NCBI GenBank assembly: GCA_964644135.1
Contig: CAZXWD010000041.1
Location: forward strand, 1 to 24,050
DNA: 24,050 nucleotides
Reading direction: 5' to 3'
Source: CAZMOK01 sp964644135
GTDB taxonomy: Bacteria; Bacteroidota; Bacteroidia; Bacteroidales; JAGOPY01
Positions within the stretch are counted from its first letter, which is position 1. Every line of letters begins with the position of its first letter. Below are positions 23,742 to 24,050 of the stretch, one piece after another. A program made the translations under genes and the position numbers. Below the pieces are notes generated by a model. It searched no databases, had not been told where the DNA came from, and was given only the letters and a program-made list of their open reading frames with translations.

Positions 23742-24050
23742 TTACAATAGTTTTAACGCTTCCTTGATCAGTTGTTCCACCGTAAACGAGCCCGGATCAT
23801 CCCGGTCTGAGGACAGGACCTGGCCAATCGCCTTGTCGGCTGATTTCCTGGTGAAACCCAATACCGTCAATCCTGATAACGCCTCCTCCCTTAAGGTATT
23901 GTACGAAATATCCAATTTTTCAATGGCAATTTCACCCTTCTCAAAGCGGTCTTTCAGGTCAACGATCACTCTCTGCGCTGTTTTCGCCCCGATGCCTTTT
24001 ACTGATTTCAGCTTTGAAACCTCACCATTCACAATAATATCAACCACTTC
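23742..24050 (-). CDS. ruvA: Holliday junction DNA helicase RuvA, C-terminal part
   Basis: Partial: the frame runs off the window end at 24050, so only about the last 102 residues are seen. RuvA tetramers bind Holliday junctions and load RuvB. Visible are the second helix-hairpin-helix VKGIGAKTAQRVIVDLKDRF, a linker, and the small C-terminal domain that contacts RuvB (YNTLREEALSGLTVLGFTRKSADKAI). A GTG (valine) at 24047 sits in mid-domain and is not the start. The TAA stop lies three bases before the sprA GTG, so the two are almost certainly co-transcribed. RuvB is encoded separately at 3537-4559. Confidence 0.95.
   Translation of the reverse strand, partial: EVVDIIVNGEVSKLKSVKGIGAKTAQRVIVDLKDRFEKGEIAIEKLDISYNTLREEALSGLTVLGFTRKSADKAIGQVLSSDRDDPGSFTVEQLIKEALKLL

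Noticed and set aside
1..24050. CRISPR arrays, insertion sequences, tRNA genes, integrase or phage genes, defence or toxin-antitoxin genes
   Set aside because: Looked for in all intergenic spaces and open frames; no direct-repeat arrays, transposase motifs, inverted terminal repeats or tRNA-like cloverleaf ends were seen. The window reads as core chromosome.

Overview
The window comes from a Bacteroidetes (Bacteroidota) bacterium. It is most likely an environmental Bacteroidales/Marinilabiliales-type lineage, in a draft or metagenome-derived assembly, because a run of exactly 100 N interrupts one gene. The taxonomic evidence is the SprA/Sov-type giant outer-membrane protein of the type IX secretion system (T9SS), a secreted protein with a T9SS-type C-terminal sorting domain, Bacteroidetes-style TonB and beta-barrel proteins, and promoter elements of the Bacteroidetes TAnnTTTG type. 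I assign lineage from gene content only. Twenty-two protein genes are supported, four rho-independent-like hairpins of varying quality, five candidate promoters, no RNA genes, no insertion sequences and no CRISPR. No gap between genes exceeds about 210 bases.

Layout. 3-1082 (+): class II fructose-bisphosphate aldolase, closed by a strong terminator. 1178-3329 (-): a three-gene operon in which two paralogous 281-residue tandem universal stress proteins flank a small exported SPOR-domain protein. 3537-5533 (+): ruvB and queG, overlapping at TGATG. 5570-7255 (+): a PRX-like thioredoxin-fold protein, then a secreted T9SS cargo with PKD-like repeats interrupted by the N gap; a convergent PorT-family barrel (7257-7898, -) abuts it. 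8034-9802 (+): an OmpR-type response regulator and a PhoR-type histidine kinase. 9815-10789 (-): a long-chain polyprenyl diphosphate synthase. 10898-11543 (+): pterin-4a-carbinolamine dehydratase and an unrecognised protein built of four exact 25-residue repeats. 11566-14539 (-): an MtnA-type isomerase, a small outer-membrane barrel and an M20 amidohydrolase. 14629-24050 (-): TonB, VanZ-like, gcvH, sprA and the 3' part of ruvA.

How they fit together. Most of the window is housekeeping: glycolysis, recombination, queuosine, glycine cleavage, quinone side chain and stress. The thematic thread is the cell envelope. SprA is the T9SS outer-membrane translocon, the gapped PKD protein is a plausible client, and TonB and two small barrels are further outer-membrane parts. 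The order ruvA-sprA-gcvH-vanZ-tonB resembles an arrangement I know around sprA in other Bacteroidetes. I do not see a clear undescribed multi-gene system. The least explained items are the 25-residue repeat protein at 11145-11543 and the Usp-SPOR-Usp operon.
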